A stretch of DNA of 64,000 nucleotides from Pseudomonadota bacterium (GTDB lineage Bacteria; Pseudomonadota; Gammaproteobacteria; Burkholderiales; Gallionellaceae): the NCBI GenBank assembly GCA_021787435.1, contig JAJYLY010000006.1:110720-174719 (forward strand), in the 5' to 3' direction. The notes beneath the pieces were generated by a model. It did no database searches. It was not told the origin of the DNA and was given only the letters and a program-made list of their open reading frames with translations. Made by a program: the position numbers and the translations under genes. Position 1 is the first letter of the stretch. Each line of letters opens with the position of its first letter. Below are positions 6,977-15,228 of the stretch, piece by piece.

Positions 6977-9281
6977 GGGTCCTCCTGGCAAAAATGGCTG
7001 AATAGATAAGCGCAAGGACGACGCCGGGGGCTACCGTCACACCCATCGCCTGCAATATGGATACATGGGAAAATGCGAGCAGGCCAAAGCCTGCGACAGC
7101 CGTCAGATTGGCAAAAAGCATAGAGACCAGCGTTTTTGGCGAACAGTCGGAAGCGTTTGATTCGTTCCTGTCAAAGAACAGCGCGTAGTTGGAACCCACT
7201 GCGACCACAAGCAGCAGGCCCACCAGATGCATGATGATCAGCTGTTGACCGAACAAAATTAATCCTGCCGTGACGGTGGTGACCGCGGCAGCGAGCGGCA
7301 GCACGATGTAGAACACGCGGACTGGCGAGCGCAAAGCAAGCAGCAAAAGCAGGATAATCAGCGCAGTCCCGCCCAGTGACAACAGGATGGCTTCATGCAG
7401 ATAGCCCGAATAAAGATGATCCGATTCGGCCTTCATGTCCACGAACAGCACGCCTTTCATGCCGGATAGTGCTGCGCGGATGGCTGCTGCATCGATGTCT
7501 TTGCCGTCGACAGCGGTAAGCGGCAGCAGCGCGCTTGAACGATCAGCCCGATGGATGAGCAATGCATCGACTGCCATGGACATCGAGGTGTGATCCAGAT
7601 CGGATCGCTGCAGGAGCGGCTGGAGCCTGGCGGCTTCAACATCGGATAAAAAAGGTGCAAAGCGTTCAGCCTTGACAGGCAATCCCTGGGCTGCCAGAGA
7701 CAGGCGGGATGCCAGGATGTCCGGGGCAGGCAGGCTGTTTTTGCGCATGCGCTGCGTTTTAAGGCTGGGCAGATAACGGCTCGGACTCTCAAAGCCTGAG
7801 AGTTCTCCGCGTTCGACTTGTAATTGCAGTATGGCAGATGCGCGTTCGGCAGACTGTAATACGGATTCTTGATCCTTGCCTGAGACGACCACCATGTAAC
7901 GCACATCGGGTGCGCTGATGTCAGCACGGAGTTCCGCGTCGAGTGCGACATCTGATTGCGATACCGGACTCAACGAGGATATCTTTTCATTCCACAGGTC
8001 GTTGCGGTGCATGAACAGGATGATGCAGGCTAGAAGCAGTAGCATGAAGGCTGGCCATCTCAATCTTGTTGCGAGCATTGTCAGGCGGGAGAGCATCCGG
8101 CCGATGACTGAAACATCGTGGATATGGAAATATTTAGGCATCAGATGAGGCAACACGAAACGGGTCATCAGCGCTGCCGTGACGAGGCCCGAAATCGCAT
8201 ACAGGCCGAGTTGTGCGAGCCCCGGAAATCCGGACAGCATCAGCGCTGCAAAACCGGCTATCGAGGTCAGCACGCCCAGGCGGACGGTAGGCCAGAAGCG
8301 TCTGATCCAGTCTTGCTTGTCCTGTTCGGATTGCACGAACAGGTAAATGGAGTAATCCACTGCCTCGCCTATCAGCGCTGTGCCGAAACCTAGCGTAATG
8401 CCGTGCACGGTGCCGAAAACAAGGCCGACAAAGGCAACGCCCGCAAGCGCGCCACTAATGATGGGTAAAAAGCTCAGTACCAGTGCGGTGAAGGAACGAT
8501 AAACCAGCAACAGCAGCGCTGCGATCAGCGCGATACTGATGACGGACAGACGGGTCACTTCGCTCTTTATCGTTTCGCGTGAGTTGACCGAGAACACGCC
8601 GGGGCCCGTCATCATGAGTCTCATGTCAGAAGCATGCGCCTCGTCGAATACCTGACGTACCGCAGCCATGGCGTGTTGCTGTGCATCGGTGTCCGAACCA
8701 GATGCGCGCGTTTGCAAAAGCATCAGTGCGCGCTTGCCGTCTTTCGATGCCCATGCGCCGTAGAGCATCCTCGGGCTGTTTTCCATCTGGCCCAGCAATT
8801 GCGCCATTTCACCCGTTGCATCGTGAGGCAGCAACGATTTGAAAAGCAGCCCTGCCGGAGAGGCGATGAGGTCTATGCTCTCGCTTAACGCATCGTGCAG
8901 ACCTGCGACTTCAAAACGGGCGGGCGTGACTTTGGGGCTTAACAGATAACGATGGTTAAACAGGTAAGCGCGGTCGCGCTCGCCATTGATATCTTCGCCA
9001 TTGTCTACGGTTGCAAAGCGCGGATCGGCGCGCAGCTTTTTGGCGATCTGTCTGGAAAGTGCGGCGCGCTTTTCTGCGTTGTTTCCCTCTATGCCTACCA
9101 GGATCAGGCGCGAAGCGAGGCCGTCCTTGATCTGTTCGAGCAGGAGTTGTTGCGCAGCGGTCGGATTGCGCGGCAGGAATGCGGAGAGGTCTGCGGTGAA
9201 CCGGCTCTGGGTAATCGCGATGATGCAAGCCGCGATGAATGCCAGCCACAGGAATATTGCGCCCTTCTGGTTTGGCTTCAC
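6969..9281 (-). CDS. MMPL/RND-superfamily exporter (ApeM-like)
   Basis: A 770-residue protein with the RND layout: one N-terminal helix, a large periplasmic domain (about 30-230), five helices, a second helix and periplasmic domain from about 400, and five C-terminal helices. The mid-protein run LGFGTALIGEAVDYSIYL and the late LLLVVAVGSNYALFFDR are the helix-4-type segments with the proton-relay acidic residues typical of MMPL proteins. In aryl-polyene clusters this protein is thought to move the finished lipid-linked pigment to the outer membrane. It has an ATGA overlap with the LolA-like gene upstream, which supports a joint role in transport. Confidence 0.88.
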   Translation of the reverse strand: MKPNQKGAIFLWLAFIAACIIAITQSRFTADLSAFLPRNPTAAQQLLLEQIKDGLASRLILVGIEGNNAEKRAALSRQIAKKLRADPRFATVDNGEDINGERDRAYLFNHRYLLSPKVTPARFEVAGLHDALSESIDLIASPAGLLFKSLLPHDATGEMAQLLGQMENSPRMLYGAWASKDGKRALMLLQTRASGSDTDAQQHAMAAVRQVFDEAHASDMRLMMTGPGVFSVNSRETIKSEVTRLSVISIALIAALLLLVYRSFTALVLSFLPIISGALAGVAFVGLVFGTVHGITLGFGTALIGEAVDYSIYLFVQSEQDKQDWIRRFWPTVRLGVLTSIAGFAALMLSGFPGLAQLGLYAISGLVTAALMTRFVLPHLMPKYFHIHDVSVIGRMLSRLTMLATRLRWPAFMLLLLACIILFMHRNDLWNEKISSLSPVSQSDVALDAELRADISAPDVRYMVVVSGKDQESVLQSAERASAILQLQVERGELSGFESPSRYLPSLKTQRMRKNSLPAPDILASRLSLAAQGLPVKAERFAPFLSDVEAARLQPLLQRSDLDHTSMSMAVDALLIHRADRSSALLPLTAVDGKDIDAAAIRAALSGMKGVLFVDMKAESDHLYSGYLHEAILLSLGGTALIILLLLLALRSPVRVFYIVLPLAAAVTTVTAGLILFGQQLIIMHLVGLLLVVAVGSNYALFFDRNESNASDCSPKTLVSMLFANLTAVAGFGLLAFSHVSILQAMGVTVAPGVVLALIYSAIFARRTHA

Positions 9282-9856
9282 GGCGTAGCCAGTCTTTCGA
9301 TGGACATGAACGAGCTGTCGCCATCAGCCTGGATGATTTCGATGCTGCGCAAGGCATTCTGCTCGCCTGCAATACGGATTTGTTTGGCTACCTTTTGCAT
9401 CTTCGGGTCTATGGGCAACAGTTGCAGCGTCCAATGTTCCGCCGTGCCTGAAAGATTGATCCGGTAGTTTCGTTCAAGTGCTGCGCGATCCCCTGATAGC
9501 GTGCTGCGTATGCTGTCGATGAAAGCGGCAATTTCCGGATAGCTTTGCAATTGCAGGCGATGTGTCTGGTGATTGCGTTCTATGATCAGGGTGTCGCCAT
9601 CCACTGTCAGCGATTCCGGTTTGGGTTTCAGCGTGCGCTTTTCCAGATGGTCAGGCGCAGTGTAGTAAAGCTCGCCGGATGATTCCACGGGTTTGTCCAG
9701 CATCGCGATGGATTTCTTTTCAACAAAGCCTGCATGGTTGCTGCGGATTTTCGCAAGATTCTGCATGAGCTGGTCGAGATTCCACTCCGAGGCAAGCGCC
9801 ATGACAGGTGCCAGCAGCAGCACGGCGAGAGACAGACGACATACAGTCTTGCTCAT
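9278..9856 (-). CDS. LolA-like periplasmic lipid carrier (outer-membrane lipoprotein carrier family)
   Basis: A 192-residue protein with a signal peptide (basic MSKTVCR, hydrophobic LSLAVLLLAPVMA, cleavage likely after ALA-S). The remainder fits the LolA half-barrel fold, with the characteristic FVEKKSI and GELYYTAPDHLEKRTL segments near residues 44-75. LolA-like proteins are regular members of aryl-polyene clusters and probably shield the hydrophobic pigment in the periplasm between the MMPL exporter and the outer membrane. Both junctions of this gene are ATGA-type overlaps. Confidence 0.82.
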   Translation of the reverse strand: MSKTVCRLSLAVLLLAPVMALASEWNLDQLMQNLAKIRSNHAGFVEKKSIAMLDKPVESSGELYYTAPDHLEKRTLKPKPESLTVDGDTLIIERNHQTHRLQLQSYPEIAAFIDSIRSTLSGDRAALERNYRINLSGTAEHWTLQLLPIDPKMQKVAKQIRIAGEQNALRSIEIIQADGDSSFMSIERLATP

Positions 9857-10761
9857 TCGCTCTCAGGGTGCCAGAAGTCGAAAAAATTGAACCAGTTGTA
9901 TGGCGCCTTGCGGCAGTACTGGTCCAGCAACCCGGCGTAGCGGTTGACAGCATCCTGTATGGCCTGGTCCCGCCCGTCTGGCATCGCAACAGAGAAATCC
10001 GCCAGATGATCGAAATGAATAGCGTAACGGTTGCCGCCCAGATACAAACCGGTCATGAAGACTACGGGGCGCTTCAGAAGTGCAGCCATGCGGAACGGCC
10101 CTGTGGGCAGGTGCGCTGTCTCATTCAGGATTTTCACAGGACGACAGGCTTCGTTGCCCGGCGTGCGGTCAGCCAGCATGCCGACTGCATAGCCTTTGTT
10201 AAGCTTCGCCTCGACCTTGAGCATCGCATCGAGGTTGCCAAGGCCGATGATCTCCTGATTCGATTGCGGGTTGATCGCGGAAAGCACTGCGTTGATCTTT
10301 TGCGCATTGGCTTCGTGCATCAGCATTACGACGCGCAAGCCGGCGTTTTTTTTCCCGATCGCGCTGATCGCCTCGAAGCTGCCCAGATGAGCGCCTATCA
10401 GAAACAGTCCATTGTCCTTTTCTAGCAGGTGCTCGCCATGGATTTCAAAATCGAACAGATCGTAGCGTCGGTTGATCAGATAGATGCGGTCGTGGATGGT
10501 GGAGGCAAAGGAAAAAAAATGCCGGTAAAGATCGCGCCAGCGAACTGGACGTTCCTGCGCGCGTTCGAGATATGCACGGGATGCGCGACGGCTCTTGGGT
10601 GAAAACAGCAGAAAGTATGCAGTGATCGGGTACAGCGCGCAACGCGTAGCCTTCCTGCCGAATTTCAGGGAGCACCAGGTCATGATACGCAGCATGGACA
10701 GGCTGCCGCGTTCCGGCTCTGCAGCCCAGCTGGCTTTCTCTAGGGTTGAATGGACTGTCAT
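9853..10761 (-). CDS. LpxL/HtrB-like acyltransferase of the aryl-polyene operon (COG4261 type)
   Basis: A 302-residue lysophospholipid/lipid A-type acyltransferase-like protein. The catalytic H-x4-E-like motif is seen in FLIGAHLGSFEAI (about 141-153), and LADRTPGNEA follows later. There is one hydrophobic segment near residues 40-53. Such enzymes transfer acyl groups from ACP to a lipid or sugar at the inner membrane. Together with the PlsC-like protein at 1520-2293 this gives the cluster two acyltransferases of different families. It has an ATGA overlap with the ligase gene upstream and with the LolA-like gene downstream. Confidence 0.82.
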   Translation of the reverse strand: MTVHSTLEKASWAAEPERGSLSMLRIMTWCSLKFGRKATRCALYPITAYFLLFSPKSRRASRAYLERAQERPVRWRDLYRHFFSFASTIHDRIYLINRRYDLFDFEIHGEHLLEKDNGLFLIGAHLGSFEAISAIGKKNAGLRVVMLMHEANAQKINAVLSAINPQSNQEIIGLGNLDAMLKVEAKLNKGYAVGMLADRTPGNEACRPVKILNETAHLPTGPFRMAALLKRPVVFMTGLYLGGNRYAIHFDHLADFSVAMPDGRDQAIQDAVNRYAGLLDQYCRKAPYNWFNFFDFWHPESE

Positions 10762-12359
10762 GGAATTGGTGCGATGTTGCCGCTGGCAATTTTTCTTGAA
10801 CCTGATGTGATGTCAAAGCGCATCGTACCATTGGGAAGGGTTGTCTGCTGGAAAAGCAGCCGGTCTCCTGGTCTGGCCGGGCTCGTGAACTTGACCGAGC
10901 TGATTTCATAGCGATCTGGGGTCATGCCATGCATTTGTGCAATGCGGTGCAACGCTTCATCCAGCAGCACCACACCCGGCAGTATCGGGTGACCCGGGAA
11001 ATGTCCCGCAAAGGTGGGGTGGTCGAGTGGCACTGTCCAGACAGGGTGGTGAGCCTGAAAGAGCGCTTTTAGCGTTGAGTGGGGCAGTTTTCCCGTGCTG
11101 TTGCGCGGCAGTGCGTCGACAAACAGCAAAGGGCGTGGCAGAAAAACTGGGTCCAGATGTTCGCGCAGTGCGGCAAGCAGGGTCTCGGCATTTATTCCTG
11201 GTGCTACCACGGCTGCCGCAAGCCGCGTGACATCGGCTGTCTCGTCGGGCATGTAGAACGCACCATCCAGGATGCAGGGCAATGAATTGAGCAGGTGGTT
11301 AAGTCCCGCCAGGGAATGACGCTTGCCGGCAATGTTGATCATGTCGGCCATGCGACCATGCAATAAAAACAAATCGTCGGCAACCGGCTCTATCATGTCA
11401 TTCATCAGCACTGGGGGAACTATATGCAAGCCTGCTGCGCGCACACTGTCTTTTTCAATGAGCCACCTGATGCCGGGAAAAAGCTGCCACGCCGGCCCCT
11501 GGGTCGGCCTGCGGCTTGCGATCTGGCCTGTTTCGGTAGAGCCATAGATTTCTGTCAGCGGGCAGCTGCAACGCGCCTCGATGTCGTGGGCGAGCTGTTC
11601 AGACAGCGGTGCAGTGGCGGACATGACATGCGCAAGTTCGGGTATCGCAAGCTCCGCGTTTAGCAGGGTGCGCAAATGCAGCGGCGAGGAGATCAGCACG
11701 CGGGGGGAGGGTACGCTGGATAGCGCATCGCAAATGTCAGCAGGAAAAAATGGCTGTGTATGGCTCAGTGCAAAGCCATTGCACCAGGCCATCAGCACGG
11801 TTGACTCGAAGCCGTACATGTGTTGCGGCGGGACCGTGCCGATGATGGTGGCATTGTCAAGGGCCCCCAGTCGCCCGGCTTCGAATTGCACGCTGTCAAC
11901 CAGTCCAGCCCAAGTCTTTGGATGAGGCTTGGGAATGCCGGTTGAGCCAGAGGTGAACACGATGGCGATCTGCTGGCTGCAGTCGATTTGCGGTATTGCG
12001 ATTTCTTCGGGCGGGCTGACGGCCATGGCCGGGTAGTTGAACCGCGGCAGGTCCACTGCACATTGTTCGCTGTCGGCCAAGCAAAATACGTCAGGCGCAA
12101 ATTGCTTGATCTGTCGAATGACTTCGGGCGTCTGCGTCGGGGGCAACAAGCTGATCTTGTTCTTCAGTATCGCGGCTGCCAATCCTACGCTGAAGCGGTA
12201 GCGATCGTTGCACAGATTGAGCAGATGCTGGCCGTCGGGCAGCTGTGAGGCAAGCTGATGCACTTCTGAAAGAAATTGCTGTCTAGTGACGGCGCCATCG
12301 GCGCGATAAGCGACGATGCTGTCGGCTCTGGGATGGGATAATAGAGGTAGTGCGGTCAT
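10758..12359 (-). CDS. AMP-dependent acyl/aryl-ACP ligase fused to a FabZ-like dehydratase (ApeH-ApeI fusion)
   Basis: A 533-residue two-domain protein. Residues 1 to about 430 form an ANL adenylating enzyme with the P-loop-like IVFTSGSTGIPKPHP (133-147), the TEIYGSTETGQIA motif and PRNSTGKLPHSTL near the end of the domain. From about 445, a hotdog domain with HFPGHPILPGV (453-463) is a classical beta-hydroxyacyl dehydratase signature. The ligase should activate 3- or 4-hydroxybenzoate and load it on the ACP, and the hotdog domain should dehydrate an early intermediate. The two activities are separate proteins in the E. coli aryl-polyene cluster. ATGA overlaps occur at both ends. Confidence 0.87.
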   Translation of the reverse strand: MTALPLLSHPRADSIVAYRADGAVTRQQFLSEVHQLASQLPDGQHLLNLCNDRYRFSVGLAAAILKNKISLLPPTQTPEVIRQIKQFAPDVFCLADSEQCAVDLPRFNYPAMAVSPPEEIAIPQIDCSQQIAIVFTSGSTGIPKPHPKTWAGLVDSVQFEAGRLGALDNATIIGTVPPQHMYGFESTVLMAWCNGFALSHTQPFFPADICDALSSVPSPRVLISSPLHLRTLLNAELAIPELAHVMSATAPLSEQLAHDIEARCSCPLTEIYGSTETGQIASRRPTQGPAWQLFPGIRWLIEKDSVRAAGLHIVPPVLMNDMIEPVADDLFLLHGRMADMINIAGKRHSLAGLNHLLNSLPCILDGAFYMPDETADVTRLAAAVVAPGINAETLLAALREHLDPVFLPRPLLFVDALPRNSTGKLPHSTLKALFQAHHPVWTVPLDHPTFAGHFPGHPILPGVVLLDEALHRIAQMHGMTPDRYEISSVKFTSPARPGDRLLFQQTTLPNGTMRFDITSGSRKIASGNIAPIP

Positions 12360-12985
12360 GGCTTGGCCTTCCTGAACGAGCGCAGCGCATCGAGTATGTG
12401 CACATCACCCGCTTCGGGCAATGTGCATCTGCGCAACAGGTACTCGGCAATGAACATCAGGGTGATCAGGGGCAGCGTCATGAAGTTGGCAAAAACTGAC
12501 CAGATGGCAAGTGGCGCAAAAAAGAAAAGCAGCGTGGAAGTCAGCGCCATCGCGGCGAAGAACAGCGTCCAGGCGATGGTCACATTGCGCGCATAGGTTT
12601 CATGCTGTCTGGTCAATGGCGCATGAGTCGCTTCTGCAAAGCGCACGCAGAGCGGTTTTTGTCCGCTGGCCAGGGTTCGGCCAAAAGTGATCAGCAAACC
12701 GAGCTGCATGCCTGTGTCTTGCAGCCAGTATATCAGTCCGAAATGCTGTTCTATCGCATGCCATTGGCTGTATGCCGCAAGGCTCGTGAGGGCCAGCGCA
12801 GCCAGCATGAAGTAGCGGCTGGAGGAATTCCAGGCCAGAAGCAGTGCGAAAAATGCCACCGGTGCGATCGCTGTCAGTGCGCCAAGGCTGCCGTTTTTTG
12901 CCGTGGTGTTGGTGTAATGCGCAAGCAGCGCATAGCCGACTATCGCGACTGCAATGCCCGCTGGGCGCACGATGCGGTTAGCCAT
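12356..12985 (-). CDS. COG4648-type membrane protein of aryl-polyene clusters
   Basis: A 209-residue inner-membrane protein with about six hydrophobic segments and no catalytic motif that I can recognise. Proteins of this type are regularly encoded next to the ACP and ligase in aryl-polyene clusters; their function is unknown. The ATG at 12985 overlaps the ACP stop in a TGATG junction. An in-frame TTG one codon upstream is possible but less likely. The downstream end overlaps the ligase start by ATGA. Confidence 0.72.
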   Translation of the reverse strand: MANRIVRPAGIAVAIVGYALLAHYTNTTAKNGSLGALTAIAPVAFFALLLAWNSSSRYFMLAALALTSLAAYSQWHAIEQHFGLIYWLQDTGMQLGLLITFGRTLASGQKPLCVRFAEATHAPLTRQHETYARNVTIAWTLFFAAMALTSTLLFFFAPLAIWSVFANFMTLPLITLMFIAEYLLRRCTLPEAGDVHILDALRSFRKAKP

Positions 12986-13263
12986 CAAAGCGTTCTGTGC
13001 GCTGCGATATAGGTGGTAAGGCTGCGCAGCGAGCCGAAAATTTGTTTGTTGTCCGCACCATCGCTGCGCAACTGCAAGCCATAACGCTTGGAGATTGCCA
13101 GCGAGATTTCAAGTATGTCGATCGAATCCAGCCCCAAGCCGTCGCCATACAGGGGGGTGTCGGGGGAGATTTGCTCTGCGGCAACTTCAAGATTGAGACA
13201 TTCGACCATCAGTTGGGCGACTTCGTTTTGCAGCGTGCTCTCGGATTTTTGATTATCTTGCAT
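12985..13263 (-). CDS. Acyl carrier protein of the aryl-polyene cluster
   Basis: A 92-residue acidic protein with the phosphopantetheine attachment motif LGLDSIDILE, serine at about residue 47, in an otherwise helical ACP fold. It should carry the aryl starter and the growing polyene chain between ligase, ketosynthase and dehydratases. The start at 13263 (MQDNQKSE) is preferred over an in-frame ATG 30 residues earlier, because the longer N-terminus does not look like an ACP. It is the first gene of the minus-strand operon. Only one ACP is visible here, whereas well-studied clusters have two. Confidence 0.87.
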   Translation of the reverse strand: MQDNQKSESTLQNEVAQLMVECLNLEVAAEQISPDTPLYGDGLGLDSIDILEISLAISKRYGLQLRSDGADNKQIFGSLRSLTTYIAAHRTL

Positions 13264-13496
13264 GATACATAAATGGAATTTCAAAAAACAACCGGCCTGT
13301 GGACTGAATACATGCCTGCCGTGAATACTACGCAACACTAAGGAATATTGCAACGGTAGCGGTCACGATAAGCTCTTCATATTATGGTCATAAGACGGGA
13401 GTAAGGTGAAAGAGCTCTGATGAGAAATGCCGGAATGATGAAACTTAATCTTTATGTATCGGTCTTACTCTAAATATTGGATTGCGAGGAGTTATC

Positions 13497-13781
13497 ATGC
13501 CCAATCTTGTTGAGCTTTATACTTTCAATGGATCAGTTTATATCGACACCAGAGAGCTGGACAGCGGCATCACAAACCTGAAGGCCTACACATGCGAGGG
13601 TTTGTGGCCTCCTGATGCGAGGGTGCAGCGCGATAAACTGTTTGCGTCACGCGACCTTGCTGAGCAGGACTACAACCGCGTGCTCGTTGATTTGTGCAAC
13701 CGGTCGCGCCGCCATACCGACAGGGTGTCTGCGGGCATCGGACGGATGCAGGATGACCTGCCATTCAGGGCTTTGCATTGA
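13497..13781 (+). CDS. Small hypothetical protein
   Basis: A 94-residue protein beginning MPNLVELYTFNGSVYIDTRE. The ATG at 13497 has a good ribosome-binding site (GAGGAG about 7 nt upstream), which argues that it is translated. There is no signal peptide or membrane segment. It is mixed alpha/beta with a basic middle, and I do not recognise a family. It stands alone between the pigment operon and the DUF3106 gene, whose 3' end it overlaps by 17 bp in convergent orientation. Confidence 0.5.
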   Translation: MPNLVELYTFNGSVYIDTRELDSGITNLKAYTCEGLWPPDARVQRDKLFASRDLAEQDYNRVLVDLCNRSRRHTDRVSAGIGRMQDDLPFRALH

Positions 13782-14163
13782 CTTGAGGTACTGCGCTGGC
13801 GGGTTGCTGCATTCTTGCAGCGCGGTTCTGTTTGGCCATCTGCTTGATTTGTTCTCGCTTTTCTCTGGGGATTTGACTGAAGGCGCGATATTTTTCGCGC
13901 GCCGCCTGACGCTGTTCAGGAGTCAGGCTGGCCCATTTGGCCAACCGGTTTGAGAAGCGTTGTTTCTGATCCGGAGTCAGCTTCGGATACTGTTGAGCGA
14001 GGTGGCGGAAGTTATGCTGTGCTTTTTCGGGCAGTGTGTTCCATTGGGCCTGTATGGGCGCCAATGCCTGCTGCTCTGCCGGCGGGAGCGTGTTCCACGA
14101 TTCGGGTGCGGCGTGCGCCAGCGTAGCGAAGCAGCAGAAAGCAGCAAGAAGAAGCGTTCTCAT
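13765..14163 (-). CDS. DUF3106 family secreted protein
   Basis: A 132-residue protein with a signal peptide (MRTLLLAAFCCFATLAHA, cleavage after HA-A). The mature part is built of repeated short helices with the recurring pattern W-x2-L-(T/P)-P-x-(Q/E)(R/Q): SWNTLPPAEQQ, QWNTLPEKAQ, KWASLTPEQRQ. This is typical of DUF3106, which has no known biochemical function. The start at 14163 is chosen over the ATG six codons upstream because it begins the signal peptide; the DUF3619 gene ends 5 bp before it. The sigma-factor, DUF3619, DUF3106 order is common in betaproteobacteria, which suggests an envelope response. Confidence 0.75.
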   Translation of the reverse strand: MRTLLLAAFCCFATLAHAAPESWNTLPPAEQQALAPIQAQWNTLPEKAQHNFRHLAQQYPKLTPDQKQRFSNRLAKWASLTPEQRQAAREKYRAFSQIPREKREQIKQMAKQNRAARMQQPASAVPQVNAKP

Positions 14164-14167
14164 GCGG

Positions 14168-14509
14168 TCATTTGTCCACAAATGCGTCTAAAGGCATATC
14201 GCCTGTCAGTATGGCCATGTCCGGACTCTGGCGATCCTGCATGTTCGACCAGAAAACGGCAGCACCGGAGATGATCGCCACTAGCACAATGGCAGCAGCC
14301 ACCCATTGATGGGTAGAGTGGGGACGCAGGTTGTGGGCGCGATGGCCGATCGCGCTGAATGAGAAAACCGGTTCGCGCATGCGCTGCTTCTGCAGCGCGT
14401 GCGCACGCTTTTCGCTAAGTGCTGACACTATGTCTTCATCCAGTTGCTGCGCGCTTTGCGTGAGCAGCGCGGCGATCTGCCGGTGGTCAAGTTGAGATTG
14501 ATTTTTCAT
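14168..14509 (-). CDS. DUF3619 family membrane protein (probable partner of the adjacent sigma factor)
   Basis: A 113-residue protein with a cytoplasmic helical N-terminal part (HRQIAALLTQSAQQLDEDIV), one transmembrane segment near 69-89 (WVAAAIVLVAIISGAAVFW) and a short periplasmic tail. This is the layout of a small anti-sigma factor. The DUF3619 family itself is uncharacterised, so the anti-sigma role is inferred from position: its ATG overlaps the sigma-factor stop by 4 bp. Confidence 0.72.
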   Translation of the reverse strand: MKNQSQLDHRQIAALLTQSAQQLDEDIVSALSEKRAHALQKQRMREPVFSFSAIGHRAHNLRPHSTHQWVAAAIVLVAIISGAAVFWSNMQDRQSPDMAILTGDMPLDAFVDK

Positions 14510-15075
14510 GATAGATTCACTCCTATTGCTGAAAGTACTGTCGACAATGCGTGGTTTGCCCTCGAACAGTGAGTTTTTACGCTGCCTTCCGTACAGCCCA
14601 TGGCTTTTGCCGTTTCTGCCGTGTCCAGTCCATCCCAGTAACGCAGCAGGAAGGCTTCGCGTTGACGTGCCGGCAGATTACTTAGCGCCTCTTCTATTCT
14701 GGCGATGATCTGTCTTTGTTCAAGTGCCTCGGGGGGGGTGGCGGGCGCGCTTTGATTGTCGCCATCTTCGAGGACATCTAAGGGGTCGAACTCCTCTTCC
14801 TCGCGTTTTCCCGTAAAGGCGGAAAACAACGTGATCCAGTTGCTGCGAACTTTTTGACGGCGGCAATGATCGCGTATGGTGTTTTGCAGGATGCGGTGAA
14901 ACAACAGCGGCAGTTCGTCGGGCGGCTTGTCGCCATACTTTTCTGCCAGCTTGATCATCGCATCTTGCACGACATCCAGCGCCGCATGACTGTCGTGCAT
15001 TGCAAATACCGCATGTTTATAAGCGCGGCGTTCGATGCGGCCAAGAAAATCGTTTAATTCGGCTTGTGTTGCCAG
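14506..15075 (-). CDS. ECF-type RNA polymerase sigma factor
   Basis: About 190 residues with both sigma-70-like domains. Region 2 includes DVVQDAMIKLAEKYG and HRILQNTIRDHCRR; region 4 includes NLPARQREAFLLRYWDGLDTAETAKAMGCTEGSVKTH. It directs RNA polymerase to specific promoters; the regulon is unknown. Family members begin at the residues ATQAELNDFLGRIERRA. Here the codon before them is CTG at 15075, preceded by AAGGAG at the right distance, so I infer a CTG start. The ATG alternatives upstream (15135 and 15216) add a poorly conserved basic tail and run towards the ilvB start. It is coupled to DUF3619. Confidence 0.8.
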   Translation of the reverse strand: MATQAELNDFLGRIERRAYKHAVFAMHDSHAALDVVQDAMIKLAEKYGDKPPDELPLLFHRILQNTIRDHCRRQKVRSNWITLFSAFTGKREEEEFDPLDVLEDGDNQSAPATPPEALEQRQIIARIEEALSNLPARQREAFLLRYWDGLDTAETAKAMGCTEGSVKTHCSRANHALSTVLSAIGVNLS

Positions 15076-15228
15076 TTTTTTCTCCTTCGGTGACGTAAAT
15101 TGTAACCAATTGCAGCGAATTCTGCCATGAGTCATGCGGGTATGAGCGGCAAATGAGTTGACCAAACGGCCGCCAGCCTTTATCTTACGCAGTTCTTCTT
15201 TTTTAGAATTAATCATAGGGTGTTAGTC

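Noticed and set aside
13371..13416. AGCTCTT/AAGAGCT inverted repeat before the small hypothetical gene
   Set aside because: Seven-bp arms with a 32-nt loop in an AT-rich intergenic region; too weak to call an operator or terminator.
15076..15216. N-terminal extension of the sigma factor to the ATG at 15216
   Set aside because: There is no ribosome-binding site, the extension is basic and low in similarity to family N-termini, and it would run up to the ilvB start region.
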